Translations under genes and position numbers: made by a program
Notes under the pieces: generated by a model
Seen by the model: only the letters and a program-made list of their open reading frames with translations
Told to the model about the DNA's origin: nothing
Database searches by the model: none
Assembly (NCBI RefSeq): GCF_019320115.1
Contig: NC_089598.1
Coordinates: 82,418,059 to 82,482,058 of the forward strand
Reading direction: 5' to 3'
Source of the DNA: Miscanthus floridulus
Taxonomy: Eukaryota > Streptophyta > Magnoliopsida > Poales > Poaceae
Length of the DNA stretch: 64,000 bases
Shown: positions 32,246-44,600 of the stretch, in pieces
How positions within the stretch are numbered: the first letter of the stretch is position 1
Layout: the number at the start of each line of letters is the position of its first letter

Positions 32246-33420
32246 GGTGTCTGGCTGGTTCTTTGTTTGCCCAAGTGATACCTAGTGGAAGCTTAATATC
32301 TCATTGCTGTTAGTGCGTGAGCAACTAAAACTTTGCTGGCAATGTTTGTCCGGTCGATTTAGTACTGTTATTTTCGTTAAAACCAGGGTGCTATTAAGAC
32401 AAATTTCTGTTATTTTTATTGAACATCGGATGTGAGTCATACATGATTATGAGTTTTGTTACTAGTTGCTGTGTGTGTGTGCCTGTGTACCTATTTTGCT
32501 GTTTCTAAATTGCTGGTGATTCGCTTGTCCATACCTGTCTGCTGCCTTCAAATTTCACTTGATCTTCGATCTTTTTTATCATGAGTTGCCAAATCGCATA
32601 TCAAGTATTTTGAAATATTCTCTCGAAACGTTTTTTTATAAATAATGTAGTCCAGAAAATATGACAAAATTCCTTCGATGCCATAAAAACCTTCTTATTC
32701 CTGATGTGCCACTGAAAACTATAGCTTTCCTTTAGTTTTAGCTTTTACCATCCGCTATAGCTTCCCTTAGTTTTACCATTTATATGCCTCCAAACATCAA
32801 ACGCTGTTAAAATCGTCGGTTGTTCAAAACCAGCACATTACCTCTGCTTTATTATATATAAAAAAAGCACACCACTGAACGGCCTGCTCCTGCACTCGGC
32901 CGTTAAAATCGTCGTCCGCGCTTTTGCCGATGCCACCTGCTCGGCAATGCTCCAGCACTCCGCGCTTTGCCGATGCCACTTGCTCGCCATGCTCCGGCAC
33001 TCCGCGCTTTGCCGATGCCACGTGCTGCGGTCGTGCGCACGGCGTGGGTGGCGTGCGGGATGGCGCACGTCGTGAGCTGCTCGCTAGCGTGTTTTTGTTT
33101 TCTTGTTTTGTTTTGCAAAACGTCAGAAAAAAGTAGCGTTTGTGTCTTAAGCTCTTCGGTGGGAGAGAGTGAATTTAAATCTTCATGTACGATGGACCAA
33201 TGGGACGAAGGGAAGTAGAGCGATCGTCTTGCATGCGAGGGAAAATCAAAGAATTAACTCAGCGTGGGAAGAATTAACCTTGTTTTTTACAGTGGCGGAG
33301 CCAGAAATAGGGATCCGGTCAATTTTTTTTGATATATATGGACTGAACGTAGCTCATATGTTTAGTTTTTTCAAGGCGCATTCGTTGCACTTAGAACTTT
33401 GATTATAACACATTCAATAA
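32246..33420. other. EF1A 3' flank
   Basis: Contains the EF1A 3' UTR (end not placed; probably before about 32460) and AT-rich DNA. It also holds a 42-44-bp minisatellite of about 2.5 copies at 32917-33030 (unit starts CGCGCTTTGCCGATGCCAC). I see no further gene here. Confidence 0.5.
32917..33030. repeat. 42-44-bp minisatellite downstream of EF1A
   Basis: Units start at 32917, 32961 and 33003 with CGCGCTTT(T)GCCGATGCCAC; the third is partial. Confidence 0.8.
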
Positions 33421-33764
33421 AGGGCCTGTTTGATTTCCCGTGACTAAAATTTTGCTACTAAAACCAATGATTAAACTTTAGTTACCTCTGTTTGGTTTTA
33501 GTGGCTAAAACTGACTAAAGGCCATTAAAGCAGTTCAACAAAGACCAAACTACCCTTAATGAATGTCCAAATCAGGGTAGGGGATCAACAATAATGAGGA
33601 GCAACCCTTGTCCACTGGGCACTTTAGCCCACTTTTAATTATTTTTGGGTGACTAATGTGACTAAACTACTTTAGTATCTTTTTAGTCAGTTTGTTTGGC
33701 ACTTTAGTAGCTAAAGCAACTAAAGTTTAGTAGCTAAACTTTAGCAGGGGAACCAACACAGGCC
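33421..33764. mobile_element. MITE (344 bp)
   Basis: Starts AGGGCCTGTTTGATTTCCCG and ends GGGGAACCAACACAGGCC, imperfect inverted termini flanked by TAA on both sides. The interior is rich in ACTAAAG/CTTTAGT words. The TAA duplication suggests a PIF/Harbinger (Tourist) type, but the superfamily is not certain. Confidence 0.65.
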
Positions 33765-33818
33765 TAAAATATAAAATATAATGAAATGTAAGTACACATT
33801 CAGTAGAACCTAAAATTT

Positions 33819-36800
33819 TGAAACATCCTCAATTTTCCTTGAAGGGAAAATCCACAGAATGAATTTTAATATGATAAAACCAAGAACTGATTCCATTATA
33901 TTATCATATTTCAGTCGATGTCACAGTCATACATCGTAAGATTATAAGAATACAAGATATTACATCACTGGGGAACACACCTATTACAGAGTTAATCTAG
34001 CGGAAGACTATCGAGTGAAGGCTCCTCCTTCACGGCGTAGTGCAGCGTAGATTCCATCTCCGAACCAAACTTGAGCGTAGGCACGAGACCTCCTAATCCT
34101 TCTAAAGTCAGCATCTCTGAGAAGTAGGAAATCTGCACACCGCCAGATGTGTGCAGGCCATGGTCAGCACCGATGAGCTTTAGTGGAAAAGGTAAACAAG
34201 GGATCTGGCGATCCTAATATTTGGCTGTGGTTTGCATTCTTAGCGCATGAGAAATAAATAACAATAGTAATATAATAATAATATCCAATTTTTAATACAT
34301 TCACCACCACACCATCCCTATCCATCCACCAACCATCCATCCCAAACCATCTCCACACCACCACACCATATCTCATCTCACACATTCAGGTCGATAGGCC
34401 AACTCCCTCTCGGCCTTGTCTCAATGGCCCGCAGCCCCTAAGGCTCACGACCGGAAAATACCCCAACCCTGAAGGGAGGAAAGAAGGACTCATCTCCTAT
34501 CTAGTTTAAGCGAAACCCAGGAAAGGTCCATAGTCGACAAGTCGGCATATGTATCGATCGATCAACCAAACACTCTGCAGAGGTTTCACATACCCACAAG
34601 ATTAGCCATCCTCGGAGCCATGTATCTCCTAGGCAGAATTCCGGTCGCTTGCTAGCCTAGAACGATGCCACCCTACCTCTCAGCCCTAGAACATCCCAAG
34701 TCTAGTCTGGGATGGCTGATACTGTGAGTCGTAGACAGAGCCGGGGCCCTCCGGATGTCAAGAACCAGGTCCACAAGGCCTCCTGAAGTCTCAGAAGGGT
34801 GTGGGGGAAACCGCACGCCCCGTACCTCCTTGCACACGTTCACCTAGCAGTAGTGGCATTGTTCTACCAAGTAGTCTGACCGTCCCGCACCATATAGGGC
34901 GAGTGGGATGTAAAGGATTCCGGGTGAGTCTGAGTACTAGTAAGTCCTTAGGGATTGACCAAGCCAGAACGTCTTCATCAGGGTTTCCATTTTATGTGCC
35001 ACCACAACACCTCTACCCTGGGCTCCACCTCTCCAAGGTTCACACCCAAGGCCACCTCCAATTACCATTTACTCGCCACAGGTATTCCATATCCAAGTGC
35101 CCAGGTAGCACCACATGGCAAGACTCACCCCAGGCTTGTCATTATTCTAGCTCGGTCGACACAACCCTCACTCTCCATGCACCCAAGACACACGTAGCAC
35201 GCTCACACACCACCAAGTCCGGCACCCATAGCCAAACCCTTCCTAGGGGGTTCACCACCAGCATCACATCCCCGATATAATGCGAAGTGGAGTTAATAAT
35301 AAGTATAGTGGTGTAATATGCAAGCAAGCAGGCAAGTAAGCATATATAAGCGAGCGAATGCGCAAAGCAGGGTGACGTGGTAGAGTGGGTTGCATCAGGG
35401 TAATAATGGCTCAGGTAGTAGCATGCATCAAAGTACTATCAAAGGAATAATTATAAAGCGCTAGCAGTTCTAGATATTATGCAATGTCTAATAGGATTCT
35501 CTAAAAGAGGGTGCTGCCATGACACCTGCGATGTAGAGGTAGTAGTGGTACAATTCTCCATTTGTTGGTGTTCCGTTAGCAGGGTCACCTCCTCCTGTGT
35601 TGACTCCATTCCGCAGTCCTTGTCGTTGTCCACATTCTCTTGGTCCAATCGTCAGCTACTTCGCGAAGCGGCATGCAAGGCAAGAGAGCACTCAACACTC
35701 GAAAAGACGACGAGACGCAGGAAAATCCAATAACCCAGTGAGACAATAAGAGATGCACGGCTTAGCCCTCTCGGCGGTTGTCCGATTTCCTTGGGCCAAA
35801 GAATCACAAGTGGTGGTTTGCTAAGCACAAGCTTAAGTCAGGGCCAAGCCAGTATGGCTTTACGATAAACGGTTTTAAGCCAGAGCTTATCCAGAGCAAA
35901 CACCACGGCTCACGATCTTTCAATCCGGTGTCATTGAATTGATGAGGATTGGAAGTCGGGCCCCAAGAAAGAAGAACGACGGGGTTCGGCTCTTATAGCC
36001 TTATCCCGCAAGTCACAATTGGACACGAGTAGCAAACAAGAACAATTAACACTATTGTGACTTAGCTCCAACGTACTTTGGCTCGCCCGCTATGGTAGAA
36101 AGCGGTAGCGCAACGAGATTGGACATCAACGGTTCCCCTCGATCCACATGACATAATAACGTCGGGAGCCGAGAAGAGGGTCGCTCAACACGGCTAAAGA
36201 TGCGGGGGTTAGCTAGGCACATCCATATCATGTTCTCAGACACATCTTCAGGAAAGATGGTTTTAGATGGTCGATCGGGTCGACACGCACGAGTCCGAGG
36301 TACGACATAGACTATAGCTTTGCTAACTAAAAAGAGATAGTCCGGTCTTTGATCCAATCGCCATGGACGAGGCGGAATCGAACAGAGCGGGCTAATAGGG
36401 CAATAACAGCAATGAACGAAGGTCTGCTCCTTCCAACACACACGCCACGACAGAAGATAGGGCATCGGAAGGAGCGACTCACTAAAGAATACAAGTGCGC
36501 AAACCACTCATAGGGTACCCGACCTGGGTGCACTGGCACTAAGTCATCTCTCTAATTCATAACGGTGCGGTGGTCACTGCGAGAATCGAAGAAACGCGAT
36601 GGTCGAACGGGGTACAAACACACAAGGGCTTGAGCACGAAGAAGCAAAGGAAAGAGAGAGGCATAGCTCCATGATCATGGTGAGGCGGACTCGCAGCCAC
36701 AAGCTATACCAACATGTGTTGGCATCCATCGTTCCACGTTTGTTATCTCCTAGGTCATCTCCCACATGCTAGGTCATGAAGGGCTCGATGTGAGCGGGTG

Positions 36801-39800
36801 ATATCCGCATAGATATCGATATCGATATCGAATCCATCGTGACCATGTCCTAGGGCCGAAGGTAGGAGTTAACACTCGTAGTTTTATGAAGTTGACTAAG
36901 AGCGAGGGGTTGAGTTACACTCGGCATCACGATCATGGCGAGACAGATCCCATGATCATAGCGTCCGAACGAGGTACGATCCCTCAGCCGGCTCAAAGGC
37001 TCGGCACACAGGCAACAACACAGCGATAAAAACCAAACACGACTGAAAAACACAACAACTCGACACGGCTGCGGAGTAGCACATTCCATAGCAAGGGGGA
37101 TGGGTAGACCTGCACAAGGGCACGGTGCAGACAGATATAGATAGATCAAGATCATGTATTGTAAGTGTACGAACGAGTATAATATTGCGTAGGAAGGGGC
37201 TTTCGTCGATGGGGAATGGCGTTCGACTAGAATTCAACTTCGCGGCAAAGATGTGGATGGCCAGGGGTGGTTGTAACTTGTCTCGGAGGGTGGTGGCTTC
37301 TTCTGGCCAGCTGAGGCCAGCTACGGCCTGCTGTGGCTAGCTGTGGCTTGCTACGGCTCACTGTGGCTTGGCTGCGGCTGGCTACACGTGGCTATGGTTG
37401 GCCAAAGGCTGGCTATGGCTAGCCTGGGCATGGCAGCGACTGGCTAAGATGTGCCTACTGCTGTCAAACACAGCAAGGGTTAGTGAAGAAAGTGTTCGGC
37501 AAGACGGTGGGGCCTTTCCGCAGGTCTAAAAGAGAGGCAGGTCGGAGTGGTCGCCGAGGTGGTCGGAGTGGTCGCCGAGGTGGTCGGAGTGGTCGCCGAG
37601 GTGGTCGAACTAGTCGGAGTGGTCGCCGAGGTGGTCGGAGTGGTCGGAGTGGTCACTGAGGTGGTCGGAGTGGTCGCCGAGGTGGTCTCATTTTTGGCAT
37701 GACGTCAGCATGGCGTTATTAGAGCTAAACTGCGGCTGACAGGTGGGACCAGGGCTCTTGGGTCACTGTCATGTGGGTCCAGTCAACGGTCAATGCTGAC
37801 CGGTCAACGGTCATCCGGTTTGGGTTCCGACTGGGCTTTAGCGGGCCTAGACAGGGCTAGATTTGGGCCAGGCCAACCCGGACACGTGTCGGGCAGGTAG
37901 GCTATCCACGTGGTGCTGTTGGGCTCTTAATGGGCCAGGTCTGGACTGTGCACATGGGAGCGGCTCACGGTGAACCAACAGGCGCTGGTCCATGGACTGA
38001 AGGCTCCGCTCATGGTGGTCCAGGTAGCCTAGGACATCATCCAACTATGCGGCTAGGCTCAAGGGGCGATGGCAAGCTCCCTCAGTCTCTTCCTGAGCCA
38101 TACGGTGGCCGGGGTCGTCGGATACAGTCTCGCCATGGCTGTGGCAAGGGGAGACATAATGGGCCAGCGAGGTGGTTGCGAACGGTGTCGGGCTAAGGCA
38201 CTGGGGGTTGTCCAACTAGTTGGCGGTGTTTGAGGGCTCGAGGTGATGCTCGACGGCGCAATCCCAACGAGCGAGGTGGCCGGAGATGGTGGGAAGGTCC
38301 ACGGCATGGCAGCGCTCCAGAGCGCGTTCATGCCAGTGAGGTCAAGTGGCTATGGCAGTCAGGGTTCATCTTCGGTTACGGCTAAGGCAAGGCATGTTCT
38401 AGGGTGAGGCGAGTCTCATGGTGGGCCTTCCCCTAATCCTACCCTCTAGGTGTGGGCGAAACAGCTCTGCCATGGCTGTGCTCTGGCCATGGCTTGCGCG
38501 CTCGATGCACGCGTGGTGGCGCCGACGTTCCTGAGCCACCAGGGCTCAGCAAGGCGTCTTCTTGGGCCGTGCATGTGCAGTGCATGTACGCGTGTGCAGA
38601 GGGCTCATGGGTGCAGACTAGCCTAGAGCAGAAGACGATGGAGCGGCTTGGCATGGCCACGACAGTCCTGTAGGCTCGGGGCGAGGGGGTCATGGCTGCC
38701 GATGTGGCGAGGCGTTGCGGGCTCCAGGAAGGCTCCGGGGTCAAGCCGACATTGAAGGCCGGGACAGGCAGGCATCAAAAGCATGAACAAGGGTGGGAGC
38801 TTGGGAGTCCAGTGCTCACTGTCGGGCTGGGCGTGGCTTCGACCGAGGACGAGGCGCAGAGGGCGACGAGGCATGGACGCTAAGGCGAGATGTCGTGGTT
38901 GCCGCTCGAATCGGCGAGGACGACGTTGGGCGTGGACGCGGCTTTGGCGGTTCGTCATGGATGCGGTGCTTGGGGACGGGGCGAAGCTTGACGCGGTCGT
39001 GGCTCCATCGGTGGTCCTCGCGGACGCGTCGTGGCAAGGACGGCGCGACGTTCGTGGCGAGGAAGCAGTGTCCGTGGTCAGCAGAGCTGGATGGCGTGAG
39101 GTGGAGCATGAGCTCGTGGTGGCCTGCAGCGAGGACGTGGATGACGTCGTGGCACAGCGCGAGGTCGTCGATGTCGTGGCGGAGCAGCTCGCGGTCGTCG
39201 TGCTGGCTGCGGTGCGGCGCGGCGAGGCACCAACGGTGCGGCCACGGTGGCTGGCTGAGGCCATGACTGCGGAGTTCAGCGAGGAGGGCTGCACGGTGGC
39301 GCTGTCGCTGCCGGGCTAGAGGCGCTCCCGGTGGCGAGGCTCGGAGCAGCGCTCGCGGGCGACGAAGGCAGAGGCAGTCAGGGCGGCGGTGGCTATAGGG
39401 AGTCTAGGAGAGGCGCCAGCTGCTGTGGCTTTTATAGCGCGAGGGTTAGGGCTTCCAGGGGTGCCGATGATCCTCGGTGTCCGTGCACAGGCAGGGACAC
39501 GCGGCGCGCATCAAGCGGCGCGGAAGCCGGGGCGCTGTCGGGACACGCGTGCGGGAGCGGGCGTTGCGAGCGGCGGCGGTAGGGTCTGGGAGTTGGGCGC
39601 TGCCCTAGGGTTCAGGAGGCTGGGGCGTCGGTCATGGGCCAAGCTAGGGCAAGGTGGGCGCGAGCGGGCCTCCGCACTGCTGGGCCAAGCAGCTGGGCTC
39701 TCTGCGCGCGTGAGGTAGGCCGCGAGGGAGAGGAAGGGCGAGTGGGCTGGCGGGGCGGGCTGGGCCGGTCAGGCATGAGCAGGCCGAACTGCTGAGCTGG

Positions 39801-40312
39801 TTGGGCCGGTTTGGCTTTCCTATTTTCCTTTCCCCTTTTCTAATTCCTTAACTATTTATTCCTCTATTATATTTACTTCCAAAAGCTCCTAAATTGGTAT
39901 ACACATGTTGCCAACATGTACGGCTCCTAGTGGGGTCCTCTAGGGGTTATCTACGAGTTTAGGGTTAAATCCACGACAACAACAGTGTTGGGTTATGGTT
40001 GTTTAATGAGAAGAATTCGAGAGAGAGGTTCAAGGGAGTCCGACGGAAGAAATTCCGGAGGAGAAGACATCTCAATGATTGAGATGGAATCAGTGGGAAT
40101 GAGAGAAAGTGCTACGGATCTGTTCCCTCCGGCACAAAACCCTAACTCAACCAAGAAACTCCGGCAAGCTCCTACAAGCAATACTATATGTATGCAACAA
40201 TTTATTTATAAATTGTTCTTTGTTTGACCTAGCATCTACATGCTTCACACATTGCAGGAAAATTTTTAAAAAATTCATATTTTTGGCTTCTCCAAAAACC
40301 CGGGTTGTTACA
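33819..40312 (-). repeat. 3' LTR of LARD-like element (6494 bp)
   Basis: A minus-strand TATAAAAG at 39429-39436 leaves about 0.9 kb of U3 and over 5.5 kb of R/U5. It includes a GGCTAGCTGTGGCT-type degenerate repeat (37295-37450), a GGTCGGAGTGGTCGCCGAGGT minisatellite (37540-37690) and a very GC-rich 1.3-kb block (38450-39720). Long ORFs in that block differ between the LTRs and match nothing I know. Confidence 0.85.
37540..37690. repeat. 21-bp minisatellite, left LTR copy
   Basis: About seven units of GGTCGGAGTGGTCGCCGAGGT with partial units; the homologous array in the right LTR is longer. Confidence 0.8.
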
Positions 40313-41670
40313 GTCCACCCCCCTTACAGGAATCTCGTCCTCGAGATTTAGGGGTTAGTGTCACTAGAGAAGAGGGGTCCTCGTTGTCAAGTCATATGCA
40401 CCAATGCATTTGTTTCACAGTTGGAGTTTTGAATAGGAGCTTTTGGAAAGAGTTGTTTGCATACGGCTTTTTAAATGGAGAAACTTTATTTTATAAATGA
40501 GGAAGAGATCTTTTAAAGGATTAAATCAGGGTTTCTCACAATTTTAATTTTTTTACAACGAGTCCTTTATGAAAATTTGAGAAAGGCTCTTTTTAAGTGG
40601 GTTTTAAATTGGTGGTGAAAACTTTTGAAACATTGTTCCAAATCATTTGTTTCATAGATTTCGTAAGCAAGAAGGGTACAACCTTAAGAATTTTGAAATC
40701 ATTATGAAAATGCCTTTTTAAAGTAGGTTGTGTCCCATTTTGGTTTTAAGACTCAAGGGTTTCAAAAATAGTTAGAAATTGTGTTCTCATTTTGAAAAGT
40801 AACGCTTTTATAGATATTTTATTTAGTAATTCATCTGTAGTTTGATTTAATGGTAGGGTTTATTTGTATGAACTTCTTATTTTAAGAATAGAGTCAAGAT
40901 CTTTGTTTTGGAATCAAATAAATACAAGCTTTTTAAAGGTGTGGTGTAAAACAAAACTTTTGTCTTTCAAAAACGAGTTCACAACACTTTTGAAACAAGG
41001 TTGGTTTTCAATTTGCTTTCCTTAAAGCTTTTGAAATTTAAGGTAGGTTTGGAAAAGAGTCGAAATCACTTTCTTTTGGTAGCTCTAGAGGGTTTTAAAA
41101 TAGTTTTCATTTAAGATGGAGTTGCTTTTGCAAACGGGAGAAGTTTTCAACAAATGGGAGAGAGCATTTTGAACATGCCTAGTTGAAAATTGAAGTCGAT
41201 TTTGAAATGGACGAGTAAAAATATGACGTTTCGGCTTGATATGTCCAACTGGTGGTCAAAATCACTTGTTTAGTCATAATATGGCCTTGATTTTTGCCTA
41301 GAGTCACACGTAGATAAAATACTTTTATAGTCTTCACTCAAGCAATATAAACATAAGAAGCATAAGAAGCAAAAAGATCCAAGCACTCAAGCAGCATTAC
41401 AACTCCTGTATGCATAGTGTTGACTTAAGGCGACTCCTAAGCCTTTGAGTCTCACACATCTATCGATCTTGCGTGGGCGACATAGGGAATCATTTCCTAG
41501 TGGTCAACTTTTCACATCGGGGATAGTCAGTTAGTAGTAGAACTCAAGGTAGAGACGGGGAATCAAGTGTTAGTAGCTATGACTCCACTATAGATAGAAT
41601 GTTTGGCTTCTAAACTAGTGTTTGGTACTAAAGGTCTCGTCCTAAGGTCAAGTATGGCTTTGATACCAAC
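40313..41670 (-). other. Internal region of LARD-like element
   Basis: AT-rich, with frequent TTTTGAAA and GGTTTTAAA words, PPT at its left end and PBS at its right end. No ORF of note and no protein motif on either strand. Confidence 0.8.
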
Positions 41671-44600
41671 TGAAACATCCTCAATTTTCCTTGAAGGGAA
41701 AAATCCACAGAATGAATTTTAATATGATAAAACCAAGAACTGATTCCATCATATTATCATATTTCAGTCGATGTCACAGTTATACATCATAAGATTACAA
41801 GAATACAAGATATTACATCACTGGGGAACACACCTATTACAGAGTTAATCTAGCGGAAGACTATCGAGTGAAGGCTCCTCCTTCACGGGCATCATCAGAG
41901 TTGGCGTAGTGTAGCGTAGATTCCATCTCTGAACCAAACTTGAGCGTAGGCACGAGACCTCCTAATCCTTCTAAAGTCAGCATCTCTGAGAAGTAGGAAA
42001 TCTGCACACCGCCAGATGTGTGCAGGCCATGGTTAGCACCGATGAGCTTTAGTGGAAAAGGTAAACAAGGGATCTAGCGATCCTAATATTTGGCTGTGGT
42101 TTGCATTCTTAGCACATGAGAAGTAAATAACAATAGTAAAATAATAATAATATCCAATTTTTAACACATTCACAACCACACCATCCCTATCCATCCACCA
42201 ACCATCCATCCCAAACCATCTCCACACCACCACACCATATCTCATCTCACACACTCAGGTCGACAGGCCAACTCCCTCTCGGCCTTGTCTCAACGGCCCG
42301 TAGCCCCCAAGGCTCACGACCGGAAAATACCCCAACCCTGGAGGGAGGAAAGAAGGACTCATCTCCTATCTAGTTTAAGCGAAACCCAGGAAAGGTCTAT
42401 AGTCGACAAGTCGGCATATGTATCGATCGATCAACCAAACACTCTGTAGAGGTTTCACATACCCACAAGATTAGCCATCCTCAGAGCCATGTATCTCCTA
42501 GGTAGAATTCCGGTCGCTTGCTAGCCTAGAACGATGCCACCCTACCTCTCAGCCCTAGAACATCCGAAGTCTAGTCTGGGATGGCTGATACTGTGAGTCG
42601 TAGATAGAGCCGGGGCCCTCCGGATGTCAAGAACCAGGTCCACAAGGCCTCCTGAAGTCTCAGAAGGGTGGGGGGAAACCGCACGCCCCGTACCTCCTTG
42701 CACACGTTCGCCTAGCAGTAGTGGCATTGTTCTACCAAGTAGTCCGACCGTCCCGCACCATATAGGGTGAGTGGGATGTAAAGGATTCCCGGTGAGTCTG
42801 AGTACTAGTAAGTCCTTAGGGATTGACCAAGCCAGAATGTCTTCATCAGGGTTTCCATTTTACGTGCCACCACAGCACCTCTACCCTAGGCTCCACCTCT
42901 CCAAGGTTCACACCCAAGGCCACCTACAATTACCATTTACCCGCCACAGGTATTCCATATCCAAGTGCCCAGGTAGCACCACATGGCAAGACTCGCCCCA
43001 GGCTTGTCGTTATTCCAGCTCGGTCAACACAACCCTCACTCTCCACGCACCCAAGACACACGTAGCACGCTCACACACCACCAAGTCCGGCACCCATAGC
43101 CAAACCCTTCCTAGGGGGTTCACCACCAGCATCACATCCCCGATATAATGCGAAGTGGAGTTAATAATAAGTATAGTGGTGTAATATGCAAGCAAGCAGA
43201 CAAGTAAGCATATATAAGCGAGCGAATGCGCAAAGCAGGGTGACGTGGTAGAGTGGGTTGCATCAGGGTAATAATGGCTCAGGTAGTAGCATGCATCAAA
43301 GTACTATCAAAGGAATAATTATAAAGCGCTAGCAGTTCTAGATATTATGCAATGTCTAATAGGATTCTCTTAAAGACGGTGCTGCCATGACACCTGCGAT
43401 GTAGAGGTAGTAGTGGTACAATTCTCCATTTGTTGGTGTTTCGTTAGCAGGGTCACCTCCTCCTGTGTTGACTCCATTCCGCAGTCCTTGTCATTGTCCA
43501 CGTTCTCTTGGTCCGATCGTCAGCTACTTCGCGAAGCAGCATGCAAGGCAAGAGAGCACTCAACACTCAAAAAGACAACGAGACGCAGGAAAATCCAATA
43601 ACCCAGTGAGACAATAAGAGATGCATGGCTTAGCCCTCTCGGCGGTTGTCCGATTTCCTCGGGCCAAAGAATCACAAGTGGTGGTTTGCTAAGCACAAGC
43701 TTAAGCCAGGGCCAAGCCAGTATGGCTTTACGATAAACGGTTTTAAGCCAGAGCTTATCCAGAGCAAACACCACGGCTCACGATCTTTCGATCTGGTGTC
43801 ATTGAATTGACGAGGATTAGAAGTCGGGCCCCAAGAAAGAAGAACGACGGGGTTCAGCTCTTATAGCCTTATCCCGCAAGTCACAATTGGACACGAGTAG
43901 CAAACAAGAATGATTAACACTATTGTGACTTAGCTCCAACGTACTTCGGCTCGCCCGCTATGGTAGAAAGCGGTAGTGCAATGAGATTGGACATCAACGG
44001 TTCCCCTCGATCCACATGACACAATAACGTCGGGAGCCGAGAAGAGGGTCGCTCAACATGGCTAAAGATGCGGGGGTTAGCTAGGCACATCCATGTCATG
44101 TTCTCAGACACATCTTCGGGAAAGATGGTTTTAGATGGTCGATCGGGTCGACACGCACGGGTCTGAGGTACGACATAGACTATAGCTTCGCTAACTAAAA
44201 AGAGATAGTCCGGTCTTTGATCCAATCGCCATGGACGAGGCAAAATCGAACAGAGCGGGCTAATAGGGCAATAATAGCAATGAACGGAGGTCTGCTCCTT
44301 CCAACACACACGCCACGATAGAAGATAGGGCATCGGAAGGAGTGACTCACTAAAGAATACAAGTGCGCAAACCACTCATAGGGTACCCGACCTAGGTGCA
44401 CTGGCACTAAGTCATCTCTCTAATTCATAACGGTGCGGTGGTCACCGTGAGAATCGAAGAAACGCGATGGTCGAACGGGGTACAAACACACAAGGGCTTG
44501 AGCACGAAGAAGCAAAGGAAAGAGAGAGGCATAGCTCCATGATCATGGTGAGGCGGACTCGCAGCCACAAGCTATACCAACATGTGTTGGCATCCATCGT

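Noticed and set aside
34801..35280. 159-aa ORF in the LARD LTR and its partner at 42771-43148
   Set aside because: Present in both LTRs but with different starts and no known motif; compositionally ordinary LTR DNA.
36052..36507. 151-aa minus-strand ORF repeated at 43920-44375
   Set aside because: Conserved only because the LTRs are duplicates; no recognisable domain or start context.
38623..39319. Long ORFs on both strands in the GC-rich part of the LARD LTRs (178-260 aa)
   Set aside because: Length and frame differ between the two LTRs, residues are low-complexity Ala/Ser/Arg, and GC-rich DNA opens frames on both strands.
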